Assembly (NCBI GenBank): GCA_964371655.1
Contig: CAYJOD010000008.1
Span: 62,001 to 126,000, forward strand
Direction of reading: 5' to 3'
Origin: CAZGSN01 sp964371655
GTDB taxonomy: Bacteria; Desulfobacterota; Binatia; HRBIN30
DNA: 64,000 nt
This document shows positions 55,675 through 62,530 of this stretch, piece after piece. The notes below the pieces were generated by a model. It did no database searches. It had not been told where the DNA came from and worked only from the letters and a program-made list of their open reading frames with translations. Numbering within the stretch: the stretch's first letter is position 1; each line of letters begins with the position of its first letter. The position numbers were made by a program, and so were the translations under genes.

Positions 55675-56781
55675 TCAAGACTGTTTCGGCAAGGGACAAT
55701 CCTCGCTGCTGGACGTCTGCATGACCGTGGACTCGGTGAGCGCGCGTCCGTCTCTGCCGTGACGTACCGCGAGAATCTCGGCGAGAATCGCCAAGGCAAC
55801 TTCCTCGGGCCTGCGGCCGCCGAGGTTGAGGCCGATCGGGGCGCGGATGCGCGACAGGTCGGCGTCGGAGAATCCCTGCTTCCGCAGCTCCGTCTTGCGC
55901 CGTTCGTGATTTCTTCGGCTGCCCAGGATGCCGATGTAGCCTGCACCGGCGTTCAGCGCGGAGGTAAGAGCCGGCAGGTCGAATTTCGAATCGTGGGTCA
56001 GGATGACGACTGCGATGGAAGCCGTGCATCCCGAAGCCAAGATCTCATCGGGTCGAGCCAGAAGCAGTTCGTCGGCGTCCGGAAAGCGGTCGGCGGTCGC
56101 ATAGGCGCTACGCGCATCGATCACGGTAACGTGGAAGCCCAGCACCTTAGCCAGGCGGCACAGGGGCACGGCGGTATGCGTGGCGCCGACGATGAACAGG
56201 CGCTGCGGTGTCGCGAACGATTCGAGGAAGACAGTCGCCGTGCCGCCAGGGCCGGGCACCTCGAGTATGCGGCTTCCGCCTTCCGACAGGAGCCGTCGTG
56301 CTGCAAGAGTTATCTGTGCATCGAGATCAGCATCGACGAAGCCAGCAGTGGTTTCGTCACTCGCGACTACCAGCTTGCGGCCCGCGAGGGCCGGCGGCGT
56401 CAGGCCGATGGCCAAGGCGGCGGCGCGCTCGTGGTTGACGGCAGTGGCGAGCGCATCCCACGCCGCGTCGCCAACGAATGGTTCGACGAGAACCTCGATG
56501 GAGCCGCCGCAGCTAAGCCCAACCGTTAGCCCTAACGAGTCGGCGGCGCCGTAGCGAAGGATGATCGGCTGACCGCTGTCGAGGACGCGCAGGGCATGCT
56601 CGAAGACATCATTCTCGACGCAGCCGCCGCTCACCGAGCCGATCATCTTGCCGCTGCGGGTCATGAGCAAGCGCGCCCCCGGCACTCGCGGCACCGAGCC
56701 GCAAGCCCGCACCAGGGTTGCGACGGCAATCGTTTCACCATCGCGCCGCCAGCGCTCCAGCGTAGCCAGGGTGTCTTTCAT
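55675..56781 (-). CDS. XdhC/CoxI-family molybdenum hydroxylase maturation protein
   Basis: 368 aa. N-terminal XdhC/CoxI domain (TLVRACGSVPRVPGARLLMTRSGKMIGSVSGGCVENDVF, GLSCGGSIEVLVEP) and C-terminal Rossmann-like domain (LFIVGATHTAVPLCRLAKVLGFHVTVIDAR, YIGILGSRRNHERRK, APIGLNLGGRRPEEVALAI). Binds Moco and promotes sulfuration before insertion. Start at 56781 (MKDTLATLERW). Upstream of the MobA-like and CoxG genes in one maturation cluster. Confidence 0.92.
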   Translation of the reverse strand: MKDTLATLERWRRDGETIAVATLVRACGSVPRVPGARLLMTRSGKMIGSVSGGCVENDVFEHALRVLDSGQPIILRYGAADSLGLTVGLSCGGSIEVLVEPFVGDAAWDALATAVNHERAAALAIGLTPPALAGRKLVVASDETTAGFVDADLDAQITLAARRLLSEGGSRILEVPGPGGTATVFLESFATPQRLFIVGATHTAVPLCRLAKVLGFHVTVIDARSAYATADRFPDADELLLARPDEILASGCTASIAVVILTHDSKFDLPALTSALNAGAGYIGILGSRRNHERRKTELRKQGFSDADLSRIRAPIGLNLGGRRPEEVALAILAEILAVRHGRDGRALTESTVMQTSSSEDCPLPKQS

Positions 56782-56898
56782 GCGCGCCACTCTTAGCAGC
56801 CCGGTGGAAATCTCACGCCATGGCGGAGGACTGAGGAGATCGACCGGAGCCGCGAGCAGAAACACGCAGACGTGCGTGGCGAGCGACAGAACCGCGCC

Positions 56899-57219
56899 TT
56901 ACTTCGCAAAGGCGAGCTCTCGAAACTCCCCCGGGCGTATTTGGTTGAGGGCGTCTGCAACCTCTGCGGAGTGGATGTGTATCACTGGCCAACTCGTCGT
57001 CGGCAAGACCAAAATCGCCAGGCGTCTTTCACTGAGGTTTTGCTGGTAGCGGAGGTTCTGGTCGGTCGTGATCAACACATCAAAGCCTGCTTCTGCGGCC
57101 TTGAGAAGCTGCCCGTTTTCCAACTCGGCCCAGCCCATCTCAAACGCGGTGGAGACCGTGTGAACGTTCAGAACTCTACGCAAAGGGACCGGCGTTCCCT
57201 GGTCGAAGAGCACCCTCAA
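56899..57219 (-). CDS. DUF5615 PIN-like toxin
   Basis: 106 aa: MRVLFDQGTPVPLRRVL, TVSTAFEMGWAELENGQLLKAAEAGFDVLITTDQNLRYQQNL, RRLAILVLPTTSWPVI. The early FDQGTP (LxDxxxP) and LITTDQNL acidic residues fit the DUF5615 PIN-like nuclease fold. Partner DUF433 antitoxin gene lies 27 bp upstream. Confidence 0.88.
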   Translation of the reverse strand: MRVLFDQGTPVPLRRVLNVHTVSTAFEMGWAELENGQLLKAAEAGFDVLITTDQNLRYQQNLSERRLAILVLPTTSWPVIHIHSAEVADALNQIRPGEFRELAFAK

Positions 57220-57246
57220 GTTACCGCCCCACTTCGGCCGAGCAAA

Positions 57247-57462
57247 TCACGCGACGGCAAGGCTGCGCTCGGTATGCTCCAGCACAGTCTCGACCTGTTC
57301 TCGGGTCACACCGGGAAACCACTCTAGGAAATCGTCGACCCGCGCCCCGCTCTCGAGATTCTCGAAGAGAGCCTTCACGGGCACGCGCGTGCCTTTGAAC
57401 AGCCAGGTGCCGCTCACTTTTCTGGGGACGCGCTCAACCGCGGGACAGTCACTCCAATCGAG
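57247..57462 (-). CDS. DUF433 antitoxin
   Basis: 71 aa: MLDWSDCPAVERVPRKVSGTWLFKGTRVPVKALFENLESGARVDDFLEWFPGVTREQVETVLEH. Full DUF433 pattern (GTRVPVxxLFxxLExGxxxDxFLxxFPxVxxxQVxxVL), a winged-helix DNA-binding antitoxin. Start at 57462; the extension to 57543 is unsupported. Typical DUF433-DUF5615 module. Confidence 0.92.
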   Translation of the reverse strand, partial: LDWSDCPAVERVPRKVSGTWLFKGTRVPVKALFENLESGARVDDFLEWFPGVTREQVETVLEHTERSLAVA

Positions 57463-57746
57463 CATGTTTCGAGGATACGCCCGTGCCGCAGAGGCGGCAA
57501 GGGTTGGTTCGCGGCTCGCGGTGAGGACCTTGACCGTGATCACGCCTTGTGAAATTGCGCCGTGACCCGGTTCCAGCCGCCGCTGGACAGGAGCTTGAGA
57601 ATCTTCCGTGCGGCTGCTCGTAGTTGTGGAGCAGGTGGGATCTTGAAGCTTTCAGTTTGCCCGGGCGGCATCTGTGGCGGACGAGAGTGTTTCCTATCCA
57701 CGCGCATGCGGCGTGGTTTGGGGGAGCCGATTCGAAGGAGGAATTC

Positions 57747-59375
57747 GTGGCAGAGGTATTCGACGTGATCATCATTGGTGCCGGTCCGAACGGATTGGCC
57801 ATCGGTGCCTATTTGAGCAAGGCCGGCGAGAAGGTGCTGCTTCTCGAGAAACGTCTGGAGGAGGGCGGTGGGCTGATGACCGAGCAGGTCACGGTTCCTG
57901 ACTTCTACCACAACACTCACGCCCTCTACATGATGATGGCGGACCTGGCGCCGGTGTACGCGGATTTCGAATTCGAGACCAAGTGGGATGTGCATCATGT
58001 CTTTCCCGAGCTGCAAGTGGCGCTGCCCACCCGTGACGGGCGAGCCGTGTGCTTCTATCGGGATGTCGACAAGACTTGTCAGTCCATCGCCCAGTTCTCC
58101 GACAAGGACGCCAAGACCTACCGCCACATGCATGCTCGCTACGACGAGATGATGCAGAAGATCTTAGGGCCGCAGACCTATGTGCCGATGGACCCGGCGC
58201 CGCTGATGGCGGCCAAGGCCGAAGCTACGGAGTTGGGTCGCGAGCTCAGTGAGCTGTCGGAACAAAGTCCGAAGGAGATCATCTGCGGCATGTACGAGCA
58301 CGAGCTGGTGCGCACGGCGATGCTCTACATGGGTACCCACTGGGGGCTCGACTACGCCCAGTCCGGGGTCAGCTACATGGTACCGATCTACCTCAATCGC
58401 ATGGTGAGCTACCGCATCACCTGCGGCGGATCGCACCGGGTCTCCAACGCGTTGTACAAATCAATCTTCGCCCATCAGGGGCAGATCCGGCAAAGCGCGA
58501 GGATCGAGAGGATCCTTGTGGAGAACGGCCAGGCCAAGGGCGTGATTCTGGAGGACGGCAGAGAGTACCTGGCCAACAAAGCCGTGGTCAGCACCATCGA
58601 TCCGCATCAGACGTTCTTGAAATATGTCGGCCGCGAACATTTGGAGCAGGATTTCGTCGGCATGATCGAGAGCTACATGTGGGAGAAGTGGAGCCTCAAT
58701 AACCTGCATCTGGCTTTGAACGAGGTTCCCCATTTCAAGGCGGCGGAGAAGAACCCGGAGATCGACAAAGCGCTCTTCTACATTCTTGGGTTCGAGGCGG
58801 TGCAGGAGCTGACCGATTATTACGACGCCATCGTCGCCGGCAAGCTTCCCGAGCAGTTTGGTCTCACCTGCACATTTCCCAGCGTCCATGACTCCTACCA
58901 GGCGCCGGCGGGCAAGGCGACGGCGTACATCTCGCAAATGGCGCCGTACGACTTGAGCGACGGCGGTAGAGACAGATGGTACAAGCGCGACTTCAGAGCC
59001 GCGCGTGCCGAGCAGATGATTGATCTGGTCTCGCGCTACACCACCAACACCGACCGCAGTCGAATCCTGAAGACATACATGACGACGCCGCTGGATATCG
59101 AGAACAAGTACGCGAGCATGGTCAGAGGCGGATACAAGCACGGCGCCTATCATCCGTTGCAAATGGGCTACCTGCGCCCGAACCAAGACTGTTCGCAGTA
59201 CCGCACCCCGATCCAGAACCTCTACGTCGGCGGCGCCAGCGTCGCTCCCGGCGGCATGATCATCTGGGGACCCGGCTACAACTGCGCCAACGCGATCGCG
59301 GAAGATTTTGGAATCGAGAAGTGGTGGCCGCAACCGGAGATGGTCAAGACCGCCATCGAGAATGGATACATCTAG
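57747..59375 (+). CDS. CrtI/phytoene-desaturase-like FAD oxidoreductase
   Basis: 542 aa. Dinucleotide-binding VFDVIIIGAGPNGLAIGAYLSKAGEKVLLLEKR followed by GGGLMTEQVTVPDFYHNTHA (second FAD motif), and C-terminal YVGGASVAPGGMIIWGPGYNCANAI. Start is GTG at 57747 with AAGGAGG seven bases upstream; the frame is open further up without support. It shares the whole architecture with the genes at 59552 and 62531 but is the most divergent of the three. Substrate unknown; no phytoene synthase is present in the window. Confidence 0.88.
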   Translation: MAEVFDVIIIGAGPNGLAIGAYLSKAGEKVLLLEKRLEEGGGLMTEQVTVPDFYHNTHALYMMMADLAPVYADFEFETKWDVHHVFPELQVALPTRDGRAVCFYRDVDKTCQSIAQFSDKDAKTYRHMHARYDEMMQKILGPQTYVPMDPAPLMAAKAEATELGRELSELSEQSPKEIICGMYEHELVRTAMLYMGTHWGLDYAQSGVSYMVPIYLNRMVSYRITCGGSHRVSNALYKSIFAHQGQIRQSARIERILVENGQAKGVILEDGREYLANKAVVSTIDPHQTFLKYVGREHLEQDFVGMIESYMWEKWSLNNLHLALNEVPHFKAAEKNPEIDKALFYILGFEAVQELTDYYDAIVAGKLPEQFGLTCTFPSVHDSYQAPAGKATAYISQMAPYDLSDGGRDRWYKRDFRAARAEQMIDLVSRYTTNTDRSRILKTYMTTPLDIENKYASMVRGGYKHGAYHPLQMGYLRPNQDCSQYRTPIQNLYVGGASVAPGGMIIWGPGYNCANAIAEDFGIEKWWPQPEMVKTAIENGYI

Positions 59376-59386
59376 TTCGGATTGCT

Positions 59387-59472
59387 CACCACAGAGGCAC
59401 AGAGACACAGAGAAATCCAAGCAGGGCAAGGAATTTCCTTCTTCTCCTCTGTGCCTCTGTGTCTCGGTGGTG
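59387..59472. repeat. Intergenic inverted repeat, CACAGAGG variant
   Basis: CACCACAGAGGCACAGAGAC is mirrored by CTGTGCCTCTGTGTCTCGG. Non-coding, between two paralogous flavoprotein genes. Confidence 0.85.
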
Positions 59473-59551
59473 ATTCTTCGTGGTGCGCTGACTCAGTGGA
59501 TGCCAAGGAAACCGTGACAAGCGGGGAAACAAGAGCGATCGAGGAGAGCAC

Positions 59552-61285
59552 ATGCCTGCGATGAAGTACGATGTGGTGATCTGTGGGGGCGGCTGCAAGT
59601 CGCTGATGCTGGCGATGTACCTGACCAAGTTTGCTGGCCTGAAATGCGGTGTGTTCGAACGGCGCCACGAGCTCGGCGGCGGCTTGGCGACCGAGGAGAT
59701 CTCGGCGCCAGGGTTTCGGGGCAACACCCACGCCAACCTGATGCTGCCGTGGTACTGGACGCCGATGTACCGCGATTTTCCCGAGTTCTGGGACTATGGC
59801 GCGATGATCGATCAGTATCAGTGCAGCGACGGAGCGATCTTCCTCGATACCGAAAAGTGTCTCGGCATCTACAGCCAGAAGGTCGACCCGACTCAAGAGA
59901 AGTCGGCCGAGCAGATTGCACGCTTCTCGCAGAAAGACGCCGACACCTGGCTCAAGCTCTGGCGGATCACCAACACCGGTGAGTTCCAGCGCGTCATGTA
60001 CGACTCGCTCTTCAACCCACACGAGTGGCAGGCGCGCCCGGAGTTCATGGAGCGGCAGATGGCTGTCTTCGGTCTGCTTCAAGGGGCCGGCATCGACCCG
60101 ATGCCGTACCTGTCGGCGTCGCCGCTGGAAGCGGTGCAGATGATGTTCGAAAGCCCGGAGATGCAGTACACGGCGCTGCGGTTCTTCCCGTCGTCGGTGA
60201 TGAACGTGCGCGACAAGAGCAAGGGGGTGGTGCTCCTGGGCATGGCCAACATGATGCCGCAGATGTCGTTTGTGCGCGGCGGCACCCATATGATCGCTCA
60301 CGCCTGCCACCAGTGGTTGGTGCAGCACGGCTGCGAATTTCACATCAACAAGACGGTGACCAAGGTGCTGCATGACGGCAAACGCGCCTCGGGCATCGAG
60401 CTCGACGACGGCACCCATGTCGAAGCCGGCAAGATGGTGGTCACCGCGGGGCTGAGCGTCATGCAACTGCTGGAGGTCGTGGGCCGCGACGTGTTCGGTC
60501 CCGAGATCTGCAAGCAGGTGGATAATCTGTCGTTCAGCAATATCGGCAATATCATGTGGTACAGCTTCGCTCTGCACGACGCCCCGCGGTACAGCGCCGA
60601 GGCGTTCAACCCCGACATCCACGAGACCTTTTGGCTGGGGCTCACTGTCTCTGCGGACCTCGAGCATATCGGCCGCGAATGCGATGACGCCACGCAAGGA
60701 AAGATTCCGGCCCTCAACGATTTCAACCCGGTGGTGTGGTGTCACAGCCTGGTCGACCCGTCGTATGCACCGCCGGGCAAGCATGTCGCCCAGCACGAGA
60801 TGCAGGGGCCGCGTGCCACCGATCTTTCCGAGGACGACTATCTGCGGCTCAAGGACAAGCACGCGGAGGACATGATCGAGTTCTGGGGGAAGTTCGCGCC
60901 GAACATGACGTGGGACAACGTCATTGGGATCGACACCAACAGCCCGTACGACGTGCGGCGTATGGCCAATCTGGCGCCGCACGGCAACTTCGCGGGTATC
61001 GACAAGTCGGCGTCGCAGGACGGAGCCAATCGGCCGACACCGGAGCTCGCGAATCACCGCACGCCGATCAGCAACCTGTACTGCACCGGCGGCTATTGGC
61101 ACGTCGGTGGCGAGGCCAGCTGCAGCCAGGCCTACAATTGCTACAAGATCATTGCTTCGGATCTGAAGTTGGACAACCAACCGTGGCAGCTGTCGGGCAA
61201 CGACGAGCCGGACTCCCTGCGCGAGCAACAGCGGCTTCTGCTTGAGCGGGTCCGCAAGGCGTTCCCGGTCAAACCGAGAAACTGA
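59552..61285 (+). CDS. CrtI/phytoene-desaturase-like FAD oxidoreductase
   Basis: 577 aa. MKYDVVICGGGCKSLMLAMYLTKFAGLKCGVFERRHELGGGLATEEISAPGFRGNTHAN gives both FAD-binding tracts; NRP... region replaced by HACHQWLVQHGCEFHINKTVTKVLHDG, and the C-terminus has YCTGGYWHVGGEASCSQAYNCYKIIA. GAGGAGA precedes the ATG. Strongly similar to the gene at 62531 (shared FERRHE-GG-LATEE-SAPGFRGNTHAN), so a local duplication. Could desaturate or oxidise a polycyclic or isoprenoid substrate. Confidence 0.88.
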   Translation: MPAMKYDVVICGGGCKSLMLAMYLTKFAGLKCGVFERRHELGGGLATEEISAPGFRGNTHANLMLPWYWTPMYRDFPEFWDYGAMIDQYQCSDGAIFLDTEKCLGIYSQKVDPTQEKSAEQIARFSQKDADTWLKLWRITNTGEFQRVMYDSLFNPHEWQARPEFMERQMAVFGLLQGAGIDPMPYLSASPLEAVQMMFESPEMQYTALRFFPSSVMNVRDKSKGVVLLGMANMMPQMSFVRGGTHMIAHACHQWLVQHGCEFHINKTVTKVLHDGKRASGIELDDGTHVEAGKMVVTAGLSVMQLLEVVGRDVFGPEICKQVDNLSFSNIGNIMWYSFALHDAPRYSAEAFNPDIHETFWLGLTVSADLEHIGRECDDATQGKIPALNDFNPVVWCHSLVDPSYAPPGKHVAQHEMQGPRATDLSEDDYLRLKDKHAEDMIEFWGKFAPNMTWDNVIGIDTNSPYDVRRMANLAPHGNFAGIDKSASQDGANRPTPELANHRTPISNLYCTGGYWHVGGEASCSQAYNCYKIIASDLKLDNQPWQLSGNDEPDSLREQQRLLLERVRKAFPVKPRN

Positions 61286-61339
61286 TTGCCGCTGCCGCGA
61301 GTCGGCCTTTTTGATTTCGAACGCGAGGTGGTGGGAGCC

Positions 61340-61430
61340 CCGTGCCTGCCACAAAGCGGCGGCAAGGCGCCGCACTCCAAAGGTCCAAGTGGCGACGCGG
61401 TGATTTGGAGTGCGGCAGCTCGCTGCCGCT
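61340..61430. repeat. Intergenic inverted repeat, CGGCACTCCAAA/TTTGGAGTGCGG
   Basis: AAGCGGCGGCAAGGCGCCGCACTCCAAA (61350-61382) is mirrored by TTTGGAGTGCGGCAGC...GCTGCCGCTTTT. Non-coding. Confidence 0.75.
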
Positions 61431-61515
61431 TTTCATTCAGTGGCGCGACTCCCTGCCAGAATCGACATCTATGACAAAGATCATGTTTCTTTGCCCACGA
61501 ACGTCATATGAACCA

Positions 61516-61529
61516 AACAAACGTTTGTT
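61516..61529. promoter_or_regulatory. Candidate operator palindrome AACAAACGTTTGTT (site 4)
   Basis: Identical to the 14-mer at 8938-8951. Here it precedes the plus-strand genes 61631-62346. Confidence 0.6.
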
Positions 61530-61630
61530 AGGAGTTGTTTGCGAGGACTATGATTCGGGTGTGACGACAGCGACCAGGAGAACCGACGACATGGGTGCGG
61601 CCCAGCGGTGGTTCAACGGGAGGGCTACGG

Positions 61631-61972
61631 ATGGCAAGCAGGGAAAAGGCGAGACAGTTTTTGGAGGAGTCGGAGGCGCACAAGCATTACTCGGATATCG
61701 TCGAGTGCGCGCTGACGTACTTCATCGCCAAGGCGGAGAAGGAAGGCAATACACGCTTCGCCGCGGACTTGCGCAAGACCCAGGAAGGGTACCACGAGGA
61801 GTTCCTGAAGGGCGTCGAGATCACGGTGGAGGTGTACGCCGAGACATTCACCGATGACGAGCTCGACGACCTGATCATTCTGCACTCCAACCCGGCGCTC
61901 AGGAAGGCGCGGGCCCTGACCTCAGAGATCTTCAACACAGTTGTCAAGCACTACGCGTTGGTGGCGCCATGA
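61631..61972 (+). CDS. Hypothetical protein (DUF2059-like)
   Basis: 113 aa starting MASREKARQFLEESEAHKHY. Helical. The tract FTDDELDDLIILHSNPALRKARALTSEI resembles the DUF2059 pattern (FTxxELxxLxxFYxSPxGxK), though weakly. No signal peptide. Start at 61631 with GGGAGGG upstream; GTG at 61595 is possible. The stop overlaps the next gene by four bases. Preceded by an AACAAACGTTTGTT palindrome. Confidence 0.65.
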   Translation: MASREKARQFLEESEAHKHYSDIVECALTYFIAKAEKEGNTRFAADLRKTQEGYHEEFLKGVEITVEVYAETFTDDELDDLIILHSNPALRKARALTSEIFNTVVKHYALVAP

Positions 61973-62346
61973 CAAGCGTTGGAACCGGAGGAGTGGCTGC
62001 AAAGATGGAAGAACGTCCCGTCGCGACGAGCGAGAAGAAACTTTCGAGCAAACAGGAACCTGCCGCTCCGGCTGAAGCGCAAGTCGCGCACGGTGCCATG
62101 CTGATGCGATCGACCGGCTTGGGGAAGGCCGAGCTGGTCGCCGAAATCACCGGGCTCAAACGCCAAGGCGACTACCTCATCATGGAGCTGCAAACCACCA
62201 AGCCGGTGCGCTGGAAGATCCGCGGAGGGCTAAGCCACAAGGACCTGCGCATACTCATCCGGGCAATGATGAAGCTCTCGGTCCTGTCCTTTCTGTGCGA
62301 TCTGCGTGCCTGGTTCAGGGAACCCACGCATCCCGGTGACTTCTGA
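61969..62346 (+). CDS. Hypothetical protein
   Basis: 125 aa. Disordered, charged N-terminal half (MEERPVATSEKKLSSKQEP), then GLGKAELVAEITGLKRQGDYLIMELQTTKPVRWKIRGGLSHKDLRILIRAMMKLSVLSFLCDL. No family recognised. Coupled to the upstream gene by an ATGA overlap and followed by a third CrtI-like gene, so the two small proteins may be accessory to those flavoproteins. Confidence 0.65.
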   Translation: MTSVGTGGVAAKMEERPVATSEKKLSSKQEPAAPAEAQVAHGAMLMRSTGLGKAELVAEITGLKRQGDYLIMELQTTKPVRWKIRGGLSHKDLRILIRAMMKLSVLSFLCDLRAWFREPTHPGDF

Positions 62347-62389
62347 ACCACGCCGGCGCAACTAGATGCACGGCGCGGTGCCAAGGAAC

Positions 62390-62464
62390 GCGTGGGCAGA
62401 GCCCACCCTACGGCTGTGTTGCTGACGGCTCGAACCATATTGGTAGGGTGGGCTTTGCCCCCGC
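62390..62464. repeat. Palindromic element, GTAGGGTGGGCTTTGCCC family copy
   Basis: Arms at 62390-62411 (GCGTGGGCAGAGCCCACCC...) and 62443-62464, 20 of 22 paired. Second copy of the 5901-6010 element. Confidence 0.8.
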
Positions 62465-62530
62465 GTCGTTTTCCTTTCGCGGCCGGCGCTCGCTGCCGCT
62501 GCGACAGAGGCAATCTTGTCGAAGGAGTGC

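Noticed and set aside
2063..60000. CRISPR array
   Set aside because: The repeats are mirrored arms with unique cores, not regularly spaced direct repeats with spacers, and no cas gene is present.
59372..61375. 667-codon minus-strand open frame opposite the second CrtI-like gene
   Set aside because: Composition (His/Arg/Val-rich, no motifs) and exact overlap with a well-supported gene show it is a shadow frame.
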